In this document: positions 63,130 through 64,000 of the stretch, one piece after another
Position numbering within the stretch: the first letter of the stretch is position 1
Layout: the number at the start of each line of letters is the position of its first letter
Assembly (NCBI GenBank): GCA_020200135.1
Contig: JAIVJI010000032.1
Coordinates: 1 to 64,000 of the forward strand
Direction: 5' to 3'
Source: Acidobacteriota bacterium
GTDB taxonomy: Bacteria > Acidobacteriota > Blastocatellia > Pyrinomonadales > Pyrinomonadaceae
DNA length: 64,000 nt
Translations under genes and position numbers: made by a program
The notes under the pieces: model-generated
Database searches by the model: none
The model's input: only the letters and a program-made list of their open reading frames with translations
What the model was told of the DNA's origin: nothing

Positions 63130-64000
63130 CTACTGCTTCGGGCGCGCCTGCGTGAGGCGGAGGGTGCCGTCGCCGACGGTGAAGGAGAGGGTCGCCCCGC
63201 CGTTGCCGGCGCGCGCCTGGAGCGTGCGCTCGGTCGGCCTGGTGCGGTCGCGCGGGGCGAGGCCGGCGAAGTCGTTCTCGACGCGGCCGGCGCGCAGGAC
63301 TTCGGCGTCCACGTCGCCGCTGAATCCGGGGGGCAGCTCGACCGTGAGGTCGCCGCTGACGAGCCGCAGGCGGAAGCCGCGCCCGCGCCAGCTCCGCGAG
63401 GGGACGCGCACCGTGACGGGCCCCGAGGCCACCGTCGCCTCGACGTCGCCGCCCGCGAGCGCGAAGAGCGAGTCGCCGCCCCCGCCGCCCGCGTTGATGC
63501 GCAGGCCGCCCTCGACGCCGCTCACGACCAGCGCGCCGCGCCCCGCGTTGATCTCGAGGTCTACGGCCGCGGGCACCTTCAGCTTGTAGTCGATCTTCCA
63601 GGGCATCCCCGGCAGGTGCTTCGGCAGGCCGCGCGCGGCGCGGCGCGCGTACTTGCGGTCGTGCAGCCCGACGGTCATCACGCGCACGTGGTTGAGGTCG
63701 TCGTCCACCGTGAAGGTGTTGAGCGCGGTCAGCCGCGCGAGGTTCTCTTCGGTGTCCGCGCTCTGCTCGACCTCGGCCGTGATTTCGACCTCGTCCTTCG
63801 ACCAGCCCTCGACCGTCACCGAGCCCTCGGGCGCGCCGTAGACGGTCACGGACCCGCCGTAGCCGAGACGGCGCGACTCGCGCCGCGTCGTCGTCCGCTT
63901 GAGCGGGGCGGGGGTCGGCTGCGGCGCGGGCTTGTCCGACTTCGGCTGCCTCCCGCTCTGCGGCGGCGGCGGCGACGCCGTGTGGGCCGGGGCGAAGGCC
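63130..64000 (-). CDS. DUF4097-like (putative adhesin) protein, cut by the window edge
   Basis: The frame stays open to the right edge. The visible 5-prime part (AFAPAHTASPPPPQSG) looks like the end of a signal peptide and a proline-rich linker, so the gene starts beyond 64000; internal GTG at 63849 is not the true start. The body has repeated short beta strands (GSVTVEGWSKDEVEI, VDLEINAGRGALVVSGVEG, GDLTVELPPGFSGDVDAEV) typical of DUF4097. Exported; function unknown. Confidence 0.8.
   Translation of the reverse strand, partial: AFAPAHTASPPPPQSGRQPKSDKPAPQPTPAPLKRTTTRRESRRLGYGGSVTVYGAPEGSVTVEGWSKDEVEITAEVEQSADTEENLARLTALNTFTVDDDLNHVRVMTVGLHDRKYARRAARGLPKHLPGMPWKIDYKLKVPAAVDLEINAGRGALVVSGVEGGLRINAGGGGGDSLFALAGGDVEATVASGPVTVRVPSRSWRGRGFRLRLVSGDLTVELPPGFSGDVDAEVLRAGRVENDFAGLAPRDRTRPTERTLQARAGNGGATLSFTVGDGTLRLTQARPKQ

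Overview
The window is very GC-rich and densely coding. It reads as a chromosomal segment of a diderm bacterium. LptD, a secretin and a PagL-type lipid A deacylase indicate an LPS outer membrane. The family content points to Acidobacteriota: two VWFA proteins of the acidobacterial type, a secretin with a C-terminal cohesin-like domain, a DUF1844 protein and the TIGR02587/TIGR02588 pair. The class Blastocatellia is plausible, but that is inference. I see no rRNA, tRNA, IS element, prophage or CRISPR array.

Layout. 1-3721: the start of a secreted protein, then a large secreted zinc metalloprotease. 3766-9652: lptD, a bactofilin-like membrane protein, an anti-sigma/ECF sigma pair and a TlpA thioredoxin. 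9655-17802: a type II secretion/type IV pilus type operon read leftward (gspF, gspE, secretin, two prepilins, PilM-like protein) from a good extended -10 promoter at 17885. 18208-25884: two VWFA proteins (the second broken), CNB-DUF1003, a CorC-type transporter, CorA, and the TIGR02587/TIGR02588 pair. 25886-43484: mostly leftward housekeeping genes (ubiB-like kinase, ribF, MBL hydrolase, gluQ, M48 protease, DUF885-PrcB fusion, aspS, hisS, pagL, gamma carbonic anhydrase), with mazG and a zinc-ribbon gene rightward. 43588-56686: a broken MA-type peptidase/TPR gene, an APC permease, recN, dnaE, an ECF sigma with small membrane proteins, and an RRM protein / DEAD helicase / IF-1 group resembling a cold-response set. 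56671-64000: an ABC exporter, a broken GNAT, ung, an FmdE protein, a dCTP deaminase gene split by an intein, and the end of a DUF4097 protein.

Two patterns stand out. First, a family of short tandem 7-bp repeats, often with an inverted second arm, sits at about eleven gene boundaries. In two places it runs into the coding start of a gene. Second, four genes within 64 kb are broken: three lose an internal piece together with the reading frame (VWFA, MA peptidase/TPR, and the intein inside dcd), and one carries a single in-frame TAG (GNAT). The rest of each gene is well preserved, so either the lesions are recent or the assembly is wrong at these points.
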